Shown: positions 49,213 to 58,629 of the stretch, piece after piece
How positions within the stretch are numbered: the stretch's first letter is position 1
How the letters are laid out: every line of letters begins with the position of its first letter
Origin: Streptomyces gilvus
Lineage (GTDB): Bacteria > Actinomycetota > Actinomycetes > Streptomycetales > Streptomycetaceae
Direction: 5' to 3'
Length of the DNA stretch: 64,000 nt
Assembly (NCBI RefSeq): GCF_022513565.1
Contig: NZ_JAKWBE010000023.1
Span: 62,001 to 126,000, forward strand
Program-made: the position numbers and the translations under genes
The notes under the pieces: generated by a model
What the model saw: the letters and a program-made list of their open reading frames with translations, nothing else
The model's database searches: none
What the model was told of the DNA's origin: nothing

Positions 49213-51237
49213 TCAGATCCCGGGCCAGGCCTCCTCGTCCCGGAAGAGCGGCCGGCCGTCGGGGAGGGTGGTCGGGACGTAGTCGTACGACGGCGCTTGC
49301 CACGTCGGCTGCGGCATGTAGGGCGCGTATGGCGCGTACTCGGCGTACTCCGCGTACTCCGTGTGTTGCGGCTGCTCCACGCCCGCCGCCTGCTCCAGGT
49401 GGCCGTACCCGGGCTGGACCAGGTCCAGCGGCAGCCGCAGTTCCCCCGTGTCCATCACGGCGTTGTTCTGCGAGCGGTGCAGGCGCGCGTAGGCGCCGCC
49501 GCGCGCCAGCAGTTCCTCGTGCCGGCCCGTCTCCACGATCCGGCCGCGGTCGACGACCAGGATGCGGTCGGCGTCGGGGGCGAGGTTGAGGTCGTGGGTG
49601 ATCATGATGGTCGTACGGCCGGCCATCAGGCGACGCAGCGGCTTGACGACCCGGCGGGCGGCCATCGCGTCGAGGCCGGTCGTCGGCTCGTCCAGGACCA
49701 GGACCGGGGCGTCGCGCAGGATGGCGCGGGCGATGGCGAGGCGCTGGAGCTGACCGCCGGACAGCCGGGCGGAGTTGGGGTCGACCCGGGTGTCGTAGCC
49801 CTCGGGCAGCCGGACGATGAAGTCGTGCGCGTCCGCCGCCCGCGCCGCCTCCTCGATGGCCTGGTCGCTGGCGCCGGGTCGGCCGCAGGCGATGTTGGCG
49901 CGGACGGTGTCGTGCAGCACGAGGGTCTCCTGCGGGAGCAGGGTGACGTACTCGCGCAGGCGGGCGAGCGGGAAGTCGCGTAGGAGGACGCCGTCGAGGA
50001 GAAGGTCGCCCGCGTCGGGGTCGTAGAAGCGCAGGAGGAGCTTGGAGACGGTGGACTTGCCGGCGCCGCTCGGACCGGTGACGATCACGAGTTCGCCGGG
50101 ATTCACCGTGAAGGAGAGGTCCGTCAGGGCGGTGGTGTCGGCGCCCGGGTAGCTGAAGGAGACGTTCCGGACCTCGACGGTGCCGTCCGGGCGGCCGGGT
50201 TCGGCGCCCCGGCGGGGGTCGGTGACCGAGGGCTCGACGTCGAGGACCTCGATCAGCCGCTCGGCGCCCGCGGTCGCGGCGGTGACGGTGAGGCCCAGCT
50301 GGGCGAGGCCGCGGACCGGCGGGTAGAGGTAGCCGAGGAAGGCGGCGAAGGCGAGGAGCTGGCCGAGGGTCATCCGGCCGGTGGAGATCTCCCAGGCGCC
50401 GATGCCGATCACCGCGAGCACGCACACCGTCTCGATGACGGCCACCAGCTGCTCGTACGCCTCGTTCAGGCGGGTGGAGCGGACAGAGGCGCGGAACCAG
50501 GCGTTCGCCTCCTTCCGCAGCCGCCGGCGCTCGGCGTCCCGGCGGTCGTAGGCCTGGGTGAGCACGATGTTGGACAGGGACTCCTCGACGACGGAGGTGA
50601 TCGCGCCGTCGGCGACCCGGCCCGCGCGGGAGACGTCCTTGATGGAACCGGAGAAGCGGCGGGCCGCCAGCCAGAAGAGCGGGGCCAGCACGAAGGTCGC
50701 GGCGGCCAGGTCCCAGCGCAGCCAGAACGCGGCGGCCGCGTAGAAGAGGGCGGAGAAGGCGGCGGAGGCGGCGCCGACCAGTCCCGAGACGACCATCGTC
50801 TCGATCGCCTCGACATCGCTCGTCAGCCGGGACAACAGATCGCCCTGCCGGTGCCGTTGGAAGAAGTGCGGGGGCAACTGCTGTACGTGGTCGAAGACAT
50901 GCTCGCGCAGTCTCATCACGAAGCGTTCGGTGATCCAGGCGGCGAGGGAGTTGCCGGCGTACGCGACGACCGCGCCCAGCACCGCCACCCCTAGCCACTT
51001 CGCGGCCGGAGCCCAGAACGCGGCCAGCGAGCCCTTCTGCAGCGCGTGGTCGGTGAGGTCGCTGAAGACCAGGATCGCCTCGGTCTCGGCGAGCGCGGCG
51101 AGCACCGTGCACCCCCACACGAGGACCAGCCAGCGGCGCAGGCCCCGGGTCAGTGGCCAGAAACGACGGAACGCGACACGGGCCGGAATGGTGGGAGTGC
51201 CGTACTCGTACTCCTCGTCATCCTCTTCCCCGTCCAT
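49213..51237 (-). CDS. ABC exporter, fused permease-ATPase
   Basis: A 674-aa half-transporter. Residues about 20-315 have six transmembrane helices (type I exporter fold). The nucleotide-binding domain holds Walker A GPSGAGKST, signature RLSGGQLQRLAIA, Walker B VLVLDEPTTGLD and ITHDLN. The C-terminal 70 residues are Tyr/Pro-rich with YAEYAEYAPYAPY repeats. No N-terminal C39 peptidase. Directly upstream on the same strand, past a terminator-like hairpin, lies a 44-aa Lys/Pro-rich peptide gene that could encode cargo. The ATG at 51237 has AGGGA 9 nt upstream. Confidence 0.93.
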   Translation of the reverse strand: MDGEEDDEEYEYGTPTIPARVAFRRFWPLTRGLRRWLVLVWGCTVLAALAETEAILVFSDLTDHALQKGSLAAFWAPAAKWLGVAVLGAVVAYAGNSLAAWITERFVMRLREHVFDHVQQLPPHFFQRHRQGDLLSRLTSDVEAIETMVVSGLVGAASAAFSALFYAAAAFWLRWDLAAATFVLAPLFWLAARRFSGSIKDVSRAGRVADGAITSVVEESLSNIVLTQAYDRRDAERRRLRKEANAWFRASVRSTRLNEAYEQLVAVIETVCVLAVIGIGAWEISTGRMTLGQLLAFAAFLGYLYPPVRGLAQLGLTVTAATAGAERLIEVLDVEPSVTDPRRGAEPGRPDGTVEVRNVSFSYPGADTTALTDLSFTVNPGELVIVTGPSGAGKSTVSKLLLRFYDPDAGDLLLDGVLLRDFPLARLREYVTLLPQETLVLHDTVRANIACGRPGASDQAIEEAARAADAHDFIVRLPEGYDTRVDPNSARLSGGQLQRLAIARAILRDAPVLVLDEPTTGLDAMAARRVVKPLRRLMAGRTTIMITHDLNLAPDADRILVVDRGRIVETGRHEELLARGGAYARLHRSQNNAVMDTGELRLPLDLVQPGYGHLEQAAGVEQPQHTEYAEYAEYAPYAPYMPQPTWQAPSYDYVPTTLPDGRPLFRDEEAWPGI

Positions 51238-51288
51238 TTTCACATTCCCTTCGCATTGCGTCGCGAGAATTCTTGAATTCGACAAGCA

Positions 51289-51320
51289 GAGAGGACCGAC
51301 GGAATCCCGTCGGCCCTCTC
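51289..51320. terminator. terminator/attenuator between small peptide and ABC exporter genes
   Basis: GAGAGG plus CCGACGG pairs with CCGTCGG plus CCTCTC, a stem of about 13 bp with one mismatch and a 3-nt loop. It sits between two same-strand genes, so it may let the peptide transcript exceed that of the exporter. Confidence 0.65.
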
Positions 51321-51329
51321 AGACCTCAC

Positions 51330-51464
51330 TCAGTTGTCGTCGCCGGGGATCGGCTTGGGAACCGGCGGCTTGGGGTGCTTCTTCTTGGGCTTCGGCGGGG
51401 GCGGCGGGGGGAGCTGCTTCGACTTGGGCTTCGGGGGCAGCGGGGCGAGCTTCTTGAGGCTCAT
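51330..51464 (-). CDS. tiny Lys/Pro-rich peptide (44 aa)
   Basis: A 44-residue product starting MSLKKLAPLPPKPKSKQL and ending PKPIPGDDN. More than half the residues are Pro or Lys, including six prolines in a row, and there is no Cys or hydrophobic helix. AGGAGT 7 nt before the ATG and GC-rich third positions support translation. It lies upstream of an ABC exporter on the same strand. It could be an exported peptide, RiPP-like precursor or nucleic-acid-binding microprotein. No family recognised. Confidence 0.7.
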   Translation of the reverse strand: MSLKKLAPLPPKPKSKQLPPPPPPKPKKKHPKPPVPKPIPGDDN

Positions 51465-51678
51465 TTCCGACTCCTAGTGTTTCGTGGTTCAGGGATTCGG
51501 GAATTCCGCGTCCGGTTCCCGACACCGATGAACTTACACGCCGCACAACTCAAGAGAAGGCAAAGTCGGCGAGGTAACGGCAAACAGGCGCTGTGAATAC
51601 CTTGGAGACTGCTGAGATCGCCCGCCGAAACTGAGAATTCTCTTATGAACCTGAGAACGACCTTATGAAACCTGGCAG

Positions 51679-52467
51679 TCAGCCATGAGCCGCGGCCCCG
51701 TCGCCCGCCCTGCCGTCCCTCGGCCCGAACGCCCCCAGGGCCTCGGCGTCCGTCGCCCGGGCGTGGAGGTAGTAGTCGGCCCACTCCGTGATGTCCTGAG
51801 AGGCGCACTCGCGGCTGAGGCGGGCGATCGCGGCCCGGATGTCGTACGACGTGACCCTCAGGTCGACCCCCGGGCCCAGCAGGCACCAGTGGGCGCCGGA
51901 GCGGCCGTACGGCATTCCGACACTGCCGGGGTTGACGATCAGCCGGCCATGGGCGAGGCGGACGTACGGCATGTGGGTGTGACCGCAGACGACGGTGCGG
52001 ACCGTGTCGGGGACCCCGGCGAGGACGTCGGCCCAGCGGTCGAGCCGGGAGTCGACCAGCACGACCTCCTCGTCGTCGCGAGGGGTCGCATGGCAGAAGA
52101 GCACGTCACCGTGGCCGCGGACGCGGAGGGTGCGGGTGACGGGGAGCGCGGCGAGGAAGTCGACCTGCTCGTCGCTGAGTCGGGCGGCGGCGTACGGCCC
52201 GATCGGATCGGGGATCTCGTCCCGGCCGCCCCTGCGGTACTCGACGAGTTCGCGGTCGGCGTTGCCGCCGATCCACACGACCCGCTCCCCCAGTCCCCGC
52301 AACACGTCCAGCACTTCCCCCGGTTGGGGCCCGGCGGTGATGTCACCGGTGAGCACGACACGGTCGGCGGCGGCGACCTCCGGCTCGGCGAGGACGGCTT
52401 CCAGCGCGGGCAGAACGCCGTGGACGTCGGAGAGGACGGCGACTCGGTTCAACTCGGTTTCGGACAT
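51679..52467 (-). CDS. metallophosphoesterase family protein
   Basis: A 262-aa calcineurin-like phosphoesterase of the YfcE/MJ0936 type. Metal motifs: LSDVHG (D-x-H), LTGDITAG (G-D), GGNADRE (GN-D variant), CHATP and GHTHMPY. Likely a phosphodiesterase or phosphatase of unknown substrate. The ATG start lies 19 bp inside the 3' end of the FAD/Fe-S gene, implying coupled translation. A gene-specific C-terminal tail follows. Confidence 0.92.
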   Translation of the reverse strand: MSETELNRVAVLSDVHGVLPALEAVLAEPEVAAADRVVLTGDITAGPQPGEVLDVLRGLGERVVWIGGNADRELVEYRRGGRDEIPDPIGPYAAARLSDEQVDFLAALPVTRTLRVRGHGDVLFCHATPRDDEEVVLVDSRLDRWADVLAGVPDTVRTVVCGHTHMPYVRLAHGRLIVNPGSVGMPYGRSGAHWCLLGPGVDLRVTSYDIRAAIARLSRECASQDITEWADYYLHARATDAEALGAFGPRDGRAGDGAAAHG

Positions 52468-55400
52468 GGGCCCGAGTCTGCCGCCATCCCGTCCGCCAGC
52501 ACCTCCGCCAGATGCCGCCCCCGTACCCCCGCCAGCTGCTCGAGCTGGGTGCGGCAGGAGAAGCCGTCCGCCAGGACCACCGCCTCCTCGGGAGCCTGCC
52601 GCACGGCGGGCAGCAACTGCTCCTCCGCGCAGGCCGACGACACCTCGAAGTGCCCTTTCTCGAAGCCGAAGTCGCCGGCGAGGCCGCAGCAGCCGCCGGC
52701 CAGCTCACCGGTGAGGCCCGCCGCCGCGCGCAGTCGGCGCTCGGGGCCGTCACCGAGGACCGCGTGCTGGTGGCAGTGGGTCTGGCCGGTGACCGGACGG
52801 TCCAGACGGGGCGGGGTCCAGTCGGGGGCGTACTTCTCCAGCGCCTCCGCGAAGGTCAGCACCGAGGCGGCGAGCCGGGCCGCGCGCGGGTCGTCGTGCA
52901 GCAGCTCGGGCAGGTCGCTGCGCAGGGCGGCGGCGCAACTCGGCTCCAGGACCACGAACGGGATGCGCTCCCCCGCGCGGGCGTCCAGCAACGGCTCGAG
53001 CAGATCGAGTGTGCGGCGCAACACCTTGCGCGCACGGTCGAGTTGCCCTGTCGAGAGATACGTCAGCCCGCAGCAGACGCGGGCCCGACGGGACGTCAGG
53101 AGGTTCGCGCTGTACCCCCACGACTCACCCTCGGGGGTCTGCTCGACGTCCACCCTCCACTTCATCCACGGCGTCTGCACGACCACCATCCCGGCCGCTT
53201 CCAGCACCCGCAGCGCCGCCTTCCCGACGTCCGGCGCGAAGTGCTCGGTGAAGGTGTCGGGCCACAGGGCGACGAAGGGCGGGAAGCCGTCGGTGTCATC
53301 GATGCCGTCACTTTCGTCGAGGTCACCAATGTCATCGATGTCGTCGATGCCCTCGATGCCCTCGATGTCGTCGGCCTCGATGTCGTCGGCCTCGATGTCG
53401 TCGGCCTCGATGTCGTCGGACTCGCTGCCCCGCTCAGCCCCGCCCCTCTCCTTCCACTCCGCCATCATCCGCCGCGCCTGCTCCGCCGACCGCCTGCGCC
53501 ACCACCGCGTGAACGTCTCCGACGCGACACGCGGCAGCTCCCGCTCGGGCGCGATGCCGCCCAGCCGCTTGCCCAGGGCCGCGACCGGCCCCACTCCCGC
53601 CAGGGCGTTGACCAGCCCGGCCGTCCGTGTCCGCGTCACCCAGTGCAGCCACAACGGCAGCCACCCCATGCTGTAGTGCGCGGCCGGACGGCGTCGGCCC
53701 TCGTAATGGTGGTGAAGGAACTCCGCCTTGTACGTGGCCATGTCGACCTCGACCGGGCAGTCGGAGCGGCAGCCCTTGCAGGACAGACACAGGTCCAGCG
53801 CGTCCCGGACCTCCGTGGACCGCCAGCCGTCGGTGACCAGCTCACCGGCGAGCATCTCGTGCAGCAGCCGGGCACGCCCGCGCGTGGAGTGCTTCTCCTC
53901 GCCGGTCGCCCGGAAGGACGGGCACATCACGGACGCGCCGGCCGCGGCGGTGGTACGGCACTTGGCGACCCCGACGCAGCGCCGTACCGCCGCCGAGAAG
54001 TCGCCGCCGTCCGCCGGGTAGCCGAAGGCCACGTCGACCGGCTCGCGGGGCAGGACGGAGAAGCGGAGGTCGGCGTCCAGAGGAGCGGGGCGGACCAGGA
54101 CGCCGGGGTTGAGCAGGTCGTCCGGGTCCCAGACACCCTTGGCGCGCTCGAAGAGGCCGACCAGATCGGGGCCGTACATCCTCGGCAGCAGTTCGGCCCG
54201 CGCCATTCCGTCGCCGTGCTCCCCGGACAGCGAACCACCATGGGCCACCACCAGGTCGGCCAGCTCCTCCGAGAAGCGCCGGAAGCGGCCGACGCCCGCC
54301 TCGGTGAGCAGGTCGAAGTCGATGCGGACATGGATGCAGCCGTCGCCGAAGTGACCGTACGGGGTGCCGCGCAACCCATGGGAGGACAGCAGGGCACGGA
54401 AGTCCCGCAGATAGGCGCCCAGTCGCGCGGGCGGCACCGCACAGTCCTCCCACCCGGGCCAGGCCTCGCTGCCGTCCGGCATCCGCGTGGCCGTACCGCT
54501 CGCGTCCTCCCGGATCCGCCACAGCGCCCGCTGCTCAGCGAGCCCCGTCACGACCAGCGAGTCCACGACGTCGGCGGCCCGCGCGATCGCCTCCGCACGC
54601 ACGCGTGCCTCCGCCTCCGACTCGCCGCCCGTCTCCACGAACAGCCAGGCCCCGCCCCTGGGCAGACCAGCAGTCGGCGGCACCAGATCGGCCGCCATCC
54701 CCTCCACGGTGAGCGGCCCGTACGGCAACAGGCCCGCCGCCGCCTCGGCCGCCGCGCTCTCGTCGCCGTACGCCAGCACGGCGAGCGCACGCGCGCGGGG
54801 CGCCTCGACCAGCCGTACGACCGCCTCGGTGAGCACCCCCAGCGTGCCCTCGCTGCCACAGAAGGAGCGGGCGACGTCGGCGCCCTTCTCCGGCAGCAGC
54901 GCGTCCAGCGCATAGCCGGAGATACGGCGAGGCAGCTCCGGAAATCCGGTCCGCAACAGCGCCAACTCCCCCTCCACCAGCGCCCGCAGCCCCTCCGGAG
55001 CACCCGCCCACCCGCCCCCGAGCCTCAGCCGCTCCCCGCGCGCGGTGAGCACATCCAACTCGCGCACACTGTCCGCCGTCGTCCCCCAGGCCACCGAGTG
55101 CGAGCCGCAGGAGTTGTTCCCGATCATCCCGCCGAGCGTGCACCGGCTGTGCGTGGACGGATCGGGCCCGAACCGCAGCCCATACGCGCCCGCCGCCTCC
55201 TGCAGCCGGTCCAGTACGAGCCCAGGCTGCACCACGGCCGTACGCGCCTCGGCATCGATCGACACAACGCGATCCATGTGCCGGGTGAAGTCCAGCACCA
55301 CCCCCGCACCCGTGGCCTGCCCGGCGATCGACGTGCCCCCGCCGCGCGCCACCACCGGCACCCCGTGCTCCCGGCACACCGCCAGCACCGCCGCCACGTC

Positions 55401-55541
55401 CTCGGCGTCCCGAGGGGCCACCACGCCCACCGGCACCCGCCGGTAGTTGGACGCGTCCATGGTGACCAGCGCCCGGGACGTGACGTCGAAGCCGACCTCA
55501 CCCCGGACGACCGCGCGCAGCCCCGCCTCGAGATCCGTCAT
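52449..55541 (-). CDS. FAD-binding and (Fe-S)-binding oxidoreductase (D-2-hydroxyacid dehydrogenase type)
   Basis: A 1030-aa GlcD-GlcF-like fusion. An FAD PCMH domain (about residues 35-250: VVARGGGTSIAGQATGAG, GGMIGNNSCGSHSV) is followed by the FAD-oxidase C domain, Fe-S Cys motifs (CLSCKGCRSDCPVEVD) and CCG-type heterodisulfide motifs (GGCCGLAGDFGFEKGHFEVS). These enzymes oxidise D-lactate or D-2-hydroxyglutarate to feed the respiratory chain. An acidic 15-bp repeat block encodes ADDIE units near residues 705-735. ATG 55541 is the first reasonable start. Confidence 0.92.
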   Translation of the reverse strand: MTDLEAGLRAVVRGEVGFDVTSRALVTMDASNYRRVPVGVVAPRDAEDVAAVLAVCREHGVPVVARGGGTSIAGQATGAGVVLDFTRHMDRVVSIDAEARTAVVQPGLVLDRLQEAAGAYGLRFGPDPSTHSRCTLGGMIGNNSCGSHSVAWGTTADSVRELDVLTARGERLRLGGGWAGAPEGLRALVEGELALLRTGFPELPRRISGYALDALLPEKGADVARSFCGSEGTLGVLTEAVVRLVEAPRARALAVLAYGDESAAAEAAAGLLPYGPLTVEGMAADLVPPTAGLPRGGAWLFVETGGESEAEARVRAEAIARAADVVDSLVVTGLAEQRALWRIREDASGTATRMPDGSEAWPGWEDCAVPPARLGAYLRDFRALLSSHGLRGTPYGHFGDGCIHVRIDFDLLTEAGVGRFRRFSEELADLVVAHGGSLSGEHGDGMARAELLPRMYGPDLVGLFERAKGVWDPDDLLNPGVLVRPAPLDADLRFSVLPREPVDVAFGYPADGGDFSAAVRRCVGVAKCRTTAAAGASVMCPSFRATGEEKHSTRGRARLLHEMLAGELVTDGWRSTEVRDALDLCLSCKGCRSDCPVEVDMATYKAEFLHHHYEGRRRPAAHYSMGWLPLWLHWVTRTRTAGLVNALAGVGPVAALGKRLGGIAPERELPRVASETFTRWWRRRSAEQARRMMAEWKERGGAERGSESDDIEADDIEADDIEADDIEGIEGIDDIDDIGDLDESDGIDDTDGFPPFVALWPDTFTEHFAPDVGKAALRVLEAAGMVVVQTPWMKWRVDVEQTPEGESWGYSANLLTSRRARVCCGLTYLSTGQLDRARKVLRRTLDLLEPLLDARAGERIPFVVLEPSCAAALRSDLPELLHDDPRAARLAASVLTFAEALEKYAPDWTPPRLDRPVTGQTHCHQHAVLGDGPERRLRAAAGLTGELAGGCCGLAGDFGFEKGHFEVSSACAEEQLLPAVRQAPEEAVVLADGFSCRTQLEQLAGVRGRHLAEVLADGMAADSGPCPKPS
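53341..53420. repeat. 15-bp coding minisatellite (acidic) in the FAD/Fe-S gene
   Basis: Four near-perfect copies of GATGTCGTCGGCCTC plus degenerate flanking copies, translated on the minus strand as ADDIE and related acidic repeats, form a linker between the Fe-S and CCG regions. Confidence 0.75.
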
Positions 55542-55603
55542 GCACCCAGCATGCATCCAGCCACTGACAGTGACGACACCCCTGTCCACCCGCGATCTCC
55601 CGC

Positions 55604-55738
55604 ATCGTCAACGCGGTGCTCAACCTGTCACTCCACCCGGACCAGCGATCCCTGGTGCTGTCCGGCGAGGCCGACTGGTCGCAGGTGATCGAGGAGACCC
55701 TGGACCTCTTCGGCCTGCCGGACCGCCTGACCTCATAG
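55604..55738 (+). pseudogene. cytochrome P450 fragment
   Basis: Forty-four codons and a stop read IVNAVLNLSLHPDQRSLVL, then WSQVIEETLDLFGLP, like the segment after helix I up to the E-x-x-R start of a bacterial P450 (N-x2-L-x-L-HPDQ ... EE-T-L). No heme Cys, upstream or downstream P450 sequence remains. It fills most of the 303-bp gap between the FAD/Fe-S gene and serC. Confidence 0.6.
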
Positions 55739-55844
55739 ATCCGCAAGATGTTGGTGCATTCCGACAAGTCCACGGGCCGGAGAACCCGTCTCATCGAACG
55801 GACACGTTTCCGTCCGGTTTCGCCGAAGAGATACCCTCCGGCTC

Positions 55845-56963
55845 GTGGCTGAGATCCAGATTCCCGCTGACATCAAGCCCGCCGACGGTCGATTCGGCGC
55901 GGGCCCCTCCAAGGTGCGGACGGACGCGCTGGACGCGCTGGCCGCAACCGGTACCTCCCTCCTCGGCACCTCCCACCGCCAGGCTCCGGTGAAGAACCTG
56001 GTCGGCAAGGTGCGCGAGGGGATCTCCCAGCTGTTCTCGCTCCCCGACGGCTACGAGGTCGTCCTCGGCAACGGCGGCTCGACGGCGTTCTGGGACATCG
56101 CGACCCACGGACTGATCGCGAACAAGTCCCAGCACCTCACCTTCGGCGAGTTCAGCTCGAAGTTCGCCAAGGCGGCCAAGCTGGCCCCGTGGCTAGCCGA
56201 GCCGGACGTCATCTCCGCCGACCCCGGCACGCACCCGGAGCCGGTCGCCGAGGCGGGCGTCGACGTCTACGCCTTCACGCACAACGAGACCTCCACCGGT
56301 GTCGCCATGCCCATCAAGCGCGTGGCCGGCGCCGACGAGGGCGCCCTGGTCCTGGTCGACGCCACCTCCGGCGCCGGCGGCCTGCCGGTGGACGTCAGCG
56401 AGACGGACGTCTACTACTTCGCCCCGCAGAAGTCCTTCGCCTCCGACGGCGGCCTGTGGATCGGCGTCTTCTCCCCGGCCGCGATCGAGCGGGCCGAGCG
56501 GATCCACGCCTCCGGCCGTCACGTCCCGGAGTTCTTCAGTCTGCCGACGGCGATCGACAACTCCCGCAAGAACCAGACGTACAACACCCCGGCGCTCGCC
56601 ACCCTCTTCCTGCTGAACCAGCAGCTGGAGTGGATCAACGGCCAGGGCGGTCTGGACTGGGCGGTGCGCCGCACGGCCACCTCCGCGCGCACGCTGTACG
56701 GCTGGGCGGAGGACGTGAAGTTCGCGACCCCGTTCGTCGCCGACCCGGCCAAGCGCTCCCAGGTCATCGGCACGATCGACTTCGCGGACGAGATCGACGC
56801 GGCCGCCGTCGCCAAGGTGCTGCGCGCCAACGGCATCGTCGACACCGAGCCCTACCGCAAGCTGGGCCGCAACCAGCTGCGCGTCGCGATGTTCCCGGCG
56901 ATCGACCCGTCGGACGTCGAGGCCCTCACGAAGTGCGTCGACTACGTGATCGAGAAGCTGTAA
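55845..56963 (+). CDS. serC: phosphoserine transaminase
   Basis: A 372-aa PLP-dependent aminotransferase of the serine pathway (3-phosphohydroxypyruvate to phosphoserine). Class V features: GAGPSKVRTDAL, LGTSHRQAPVKN, NGGSTAFWD and the lysine motif YYFAPQKSFASDGGLW. It is the actinobacterial variant, about 370 aa. The GTG start has no clear ribosome binding site and is close to a possible -10 box (GATACC), so the message may be leaderless. A perfect hairpin terminator follows. Confidence 0.96.
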   Translation: MAEIQIPADIKPADGRFGAGPSKVRTDALDALAATGTSLLGTSHRQAPVKNLVGKVREGISQLFSLPDGYEVVLGNGGSTAFWDIATHGLIANKSQHLTFGEFSSKFAKAAKLAPWLAEPDVISADPGTHPEPVAEAGVDVYAFTHNETSTGVAMPIKRVAGADEGALVLVDATSGAGGLPVDVSETDVYYFAPQKSFASDGGLWIGVFSPAAIERAERIHASGRHVPEFFSLPTAIDNSRKNQTYNTPALATLFLLNQQLEWINGQGGLDWAVRRTATSARTLYGWAEDVKFATPFVADPAKRSQVIGTIDFADEIDAAAVAKVLRANGIVDTEPYRKLGRNQLRVAMFPAIDPSDVEALTKCVDYVIEKL

Positions 56964-56999
56964 CTCCCTGGTCAGCCCCCTTCGGGGCGCGGCTTGTCG

Positions 57000-57026
57000 G
57001 AGGGCCCTGTCGGTGACAGGGCCCTC
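57000..57026. terminator. bidirectional hairpin terminator after serC
   Basis: GAGGGCCCTGTC, loop GGT, GACAGGGCCCTC: 12 uninterrupted pairs between the convergent serC and cellulase genes. Confidence 0.85.
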
Positions 57027-57048
57027 GCGCCGCGCGTCCTGCTCGCGC

Positions 57049-58575
57049 TCAGGCCGCCGTACAGCTCACGCTCGGCACCGCACCCCCGCCCGGAGCGCCG
57101 CCGAACCCGAAGCTCACCGAACTCCCCACCGGGACACTCCCGTTGTGAGCCGCGTTCACCGCGGTCACCGTCTGCCCGCTCAGGGTGTACGACGCGTTCC
57201 ACATGTTCGTGACCTGCTGCGAGCCGCTCCAGCTCCAGGTCACCTTCCACGAACTGATCGCCGTGGTACCGGTGTTGGTCACCTTCACCTCGGCGTTGAA
57301 GCCGCTCCCCCAGTCGCTGCTGACGGCGTACGAGGCGCTGCAGGCAGCCGAACCGCCACCACCACCACCTCCGTTACCGCCACCACCGCCACCGGATCCA
57401 CCCCCGGTCCCCGGGAACAGCGGTGCCTTGACGCTGGCCAGATACCCGTCCTTCACCGTGTCCACGGTCTGCCAGTCGTCCTTCAGGATCCCGCCCGTGT
57501 CACCGGAGTTGGGATTCCACGACCAGAAGGTCCACGAGATGCTGTCCGCCCCGTACGTCGACGTCGGCCGCAGGTAACTCACCAGCGCCGCCAGCCACTT
57601 CTGGTCCGTCGTCGAGGCGAGCGTGGTGCCGAACTCGCCCACCCACACGGGCGCGATGTTCTGCTTGAAGAGGTAGCCCCAGTACTTGTCCCACACACCC
57701 GGCATGTTGGCGGGGAACGTCGGGTCGTTGAACCAGCTCTGCTGGGCCACGCTGGTGGCGTAGTCGTGGGCCGAGTACACGACCCGGTTCGCGACGTTCA
57801 GCCGCACCGGGTACTGGGCCACGCCCATCAGGTTGCCGCCCCACCAGCCCGAGACGCCGTTGAACGTCTGCACGCCCTCGACGAAGACCAGCAGGTCGGG
57901 GTTGACGGACAGGACCGCGTTGCCCGCGCGCTGGGCGGCGAGCCGCCAGTCGGTAGCCTGGTCGCCGCAGCCCCAACAGGCCGGATCGTGCGGCTCGTTG
58001 TGCAGGTCGATGCCGATGACGGTGTCCTGGCCCTTGTACCGCGCCGCCAGGGACTTCAGGTTCGCGATCCAGGTCGACTCGGGGACGGCCGCGGTGTACC
58101 AGAGGGCCGACTGGCCGCCGGAGTCCGGGCGGTGCCGGTCGAGGATCACCCTGAGGCCGTCCTGCCCGGCGTACGCCACGATCCGGTCCATGACCTGGAG
58201 GGAGTCGAGTCCCTGCAGATCGGCGTTCTTCCCGCCGCTGAAGTCGATGCTGTTGGGGACGGTCCCGCTCTTGAGGATGTCGTCGCTGTAGGGCAGCCGG
58301 ATGGTGTTGTACCCCAGCGACCTCATCTGGTCGATCATGGACTTGTAGTCGCGGGACCACAGGCCGTGGACGACGTGGTTGCCGGTCTCGAAGCCGAACC
58401 AGTTGATGCCGGCGATCCGGACGGGCTGCCCGGCGGCGTCGAGGATCTGCCGGCCGCTGGTGTGCCAGTAGCCGGCCCCGGGCGCGTCGGCCGCGTCCGC
58501 CGTGTGGACGCCGGCCAGCGGCAGCACCAGCGCCGCGGCGACGGCGCACAGCACTCTTCGCAGCTTGCGGAACAT
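57049..58575 (-). CDS. secreted GH5 endoglucanase with CBM2
   Basis: A 508-aa secreted cellulase. Signal peptide about residues 1-28 (basic start, LCAVAAALVLPLAG, A-x-A cut near HTADA). GH5 catalytic domain about 35-375 with the acid/base HNEPHDPAC and nucleophile VGEFGTT glutamates. A poly-Gly/Ser linker leads to a cellulose-binding CBM2 (about 405-508, CSASYAVSSDWGSGFNAEV). AAAGGAA supports the ATG at 58575. A perfect CebR operator lies 41 bp upstream of the start, so induction by cellobiose is expected. Confidence 0.95.
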   Translation of the reverse strand: MFRKLRRVLCAVAAALVLPLAGVHTADAADAPGAGYWHTSGRQILDAAGQPVRIAGINWFGFETGNHVVHGLWSRDYKSMIDQMRSLGYNTIRLPYSDDILKSGTVPNSIDFSGGKNADLQGLDSLQVMDRIVAYAGQDGLRVILDRHRPDSGGQSALWYTAAVPESTWIANLKSLAARYKGQDTVIGIDLHNEPHDPACWGCGDQATDWRLAAQRAGNAVLSVNPDLLVFVEGVQTFNGVSGWWGGNLMGVAQYPVRLNVANRVVYSAHDYATSVAQQSWFNDPTFPANMPGVWDKYWGYLFKQNIAPVWVGEFGTTLASTTDQKWLAALVSYLRPTSTYGADSISWTFWSWNPNSGDTGGILKDDWQTVDTVKDGYLASVKAPLFPGTGGGSGGGGGGNGGGGGGGSAACSASYAVSSDWGSGFNAEVKVTNTGTTAISSWKVTWSWSGSQQVTNMWNASYTLSGQTVTAVNAAHNGSVPVGSSVSFGFGGAPGGGAVPSVSCTAA

Positions 58576-58615
58576 GTGCCTGGTTCCTTTCGGGTGGGCG
58601 CGGACCCGGAACCGG

Positions 58616-58629
58616 TGGGAGCGCTCCCA
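58616..58629. promoter_or_regulatory. CebR operator TGGGAGCGCTCCCA
   Basis: An exact 14-bp match to the palindromic CebR box (established for Streptomyces cellulase/cebEFG genes) just upstream of the GH5 cellulase start. Cellobiose or cellotriose should relieve repression. Confidence 0.92.
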
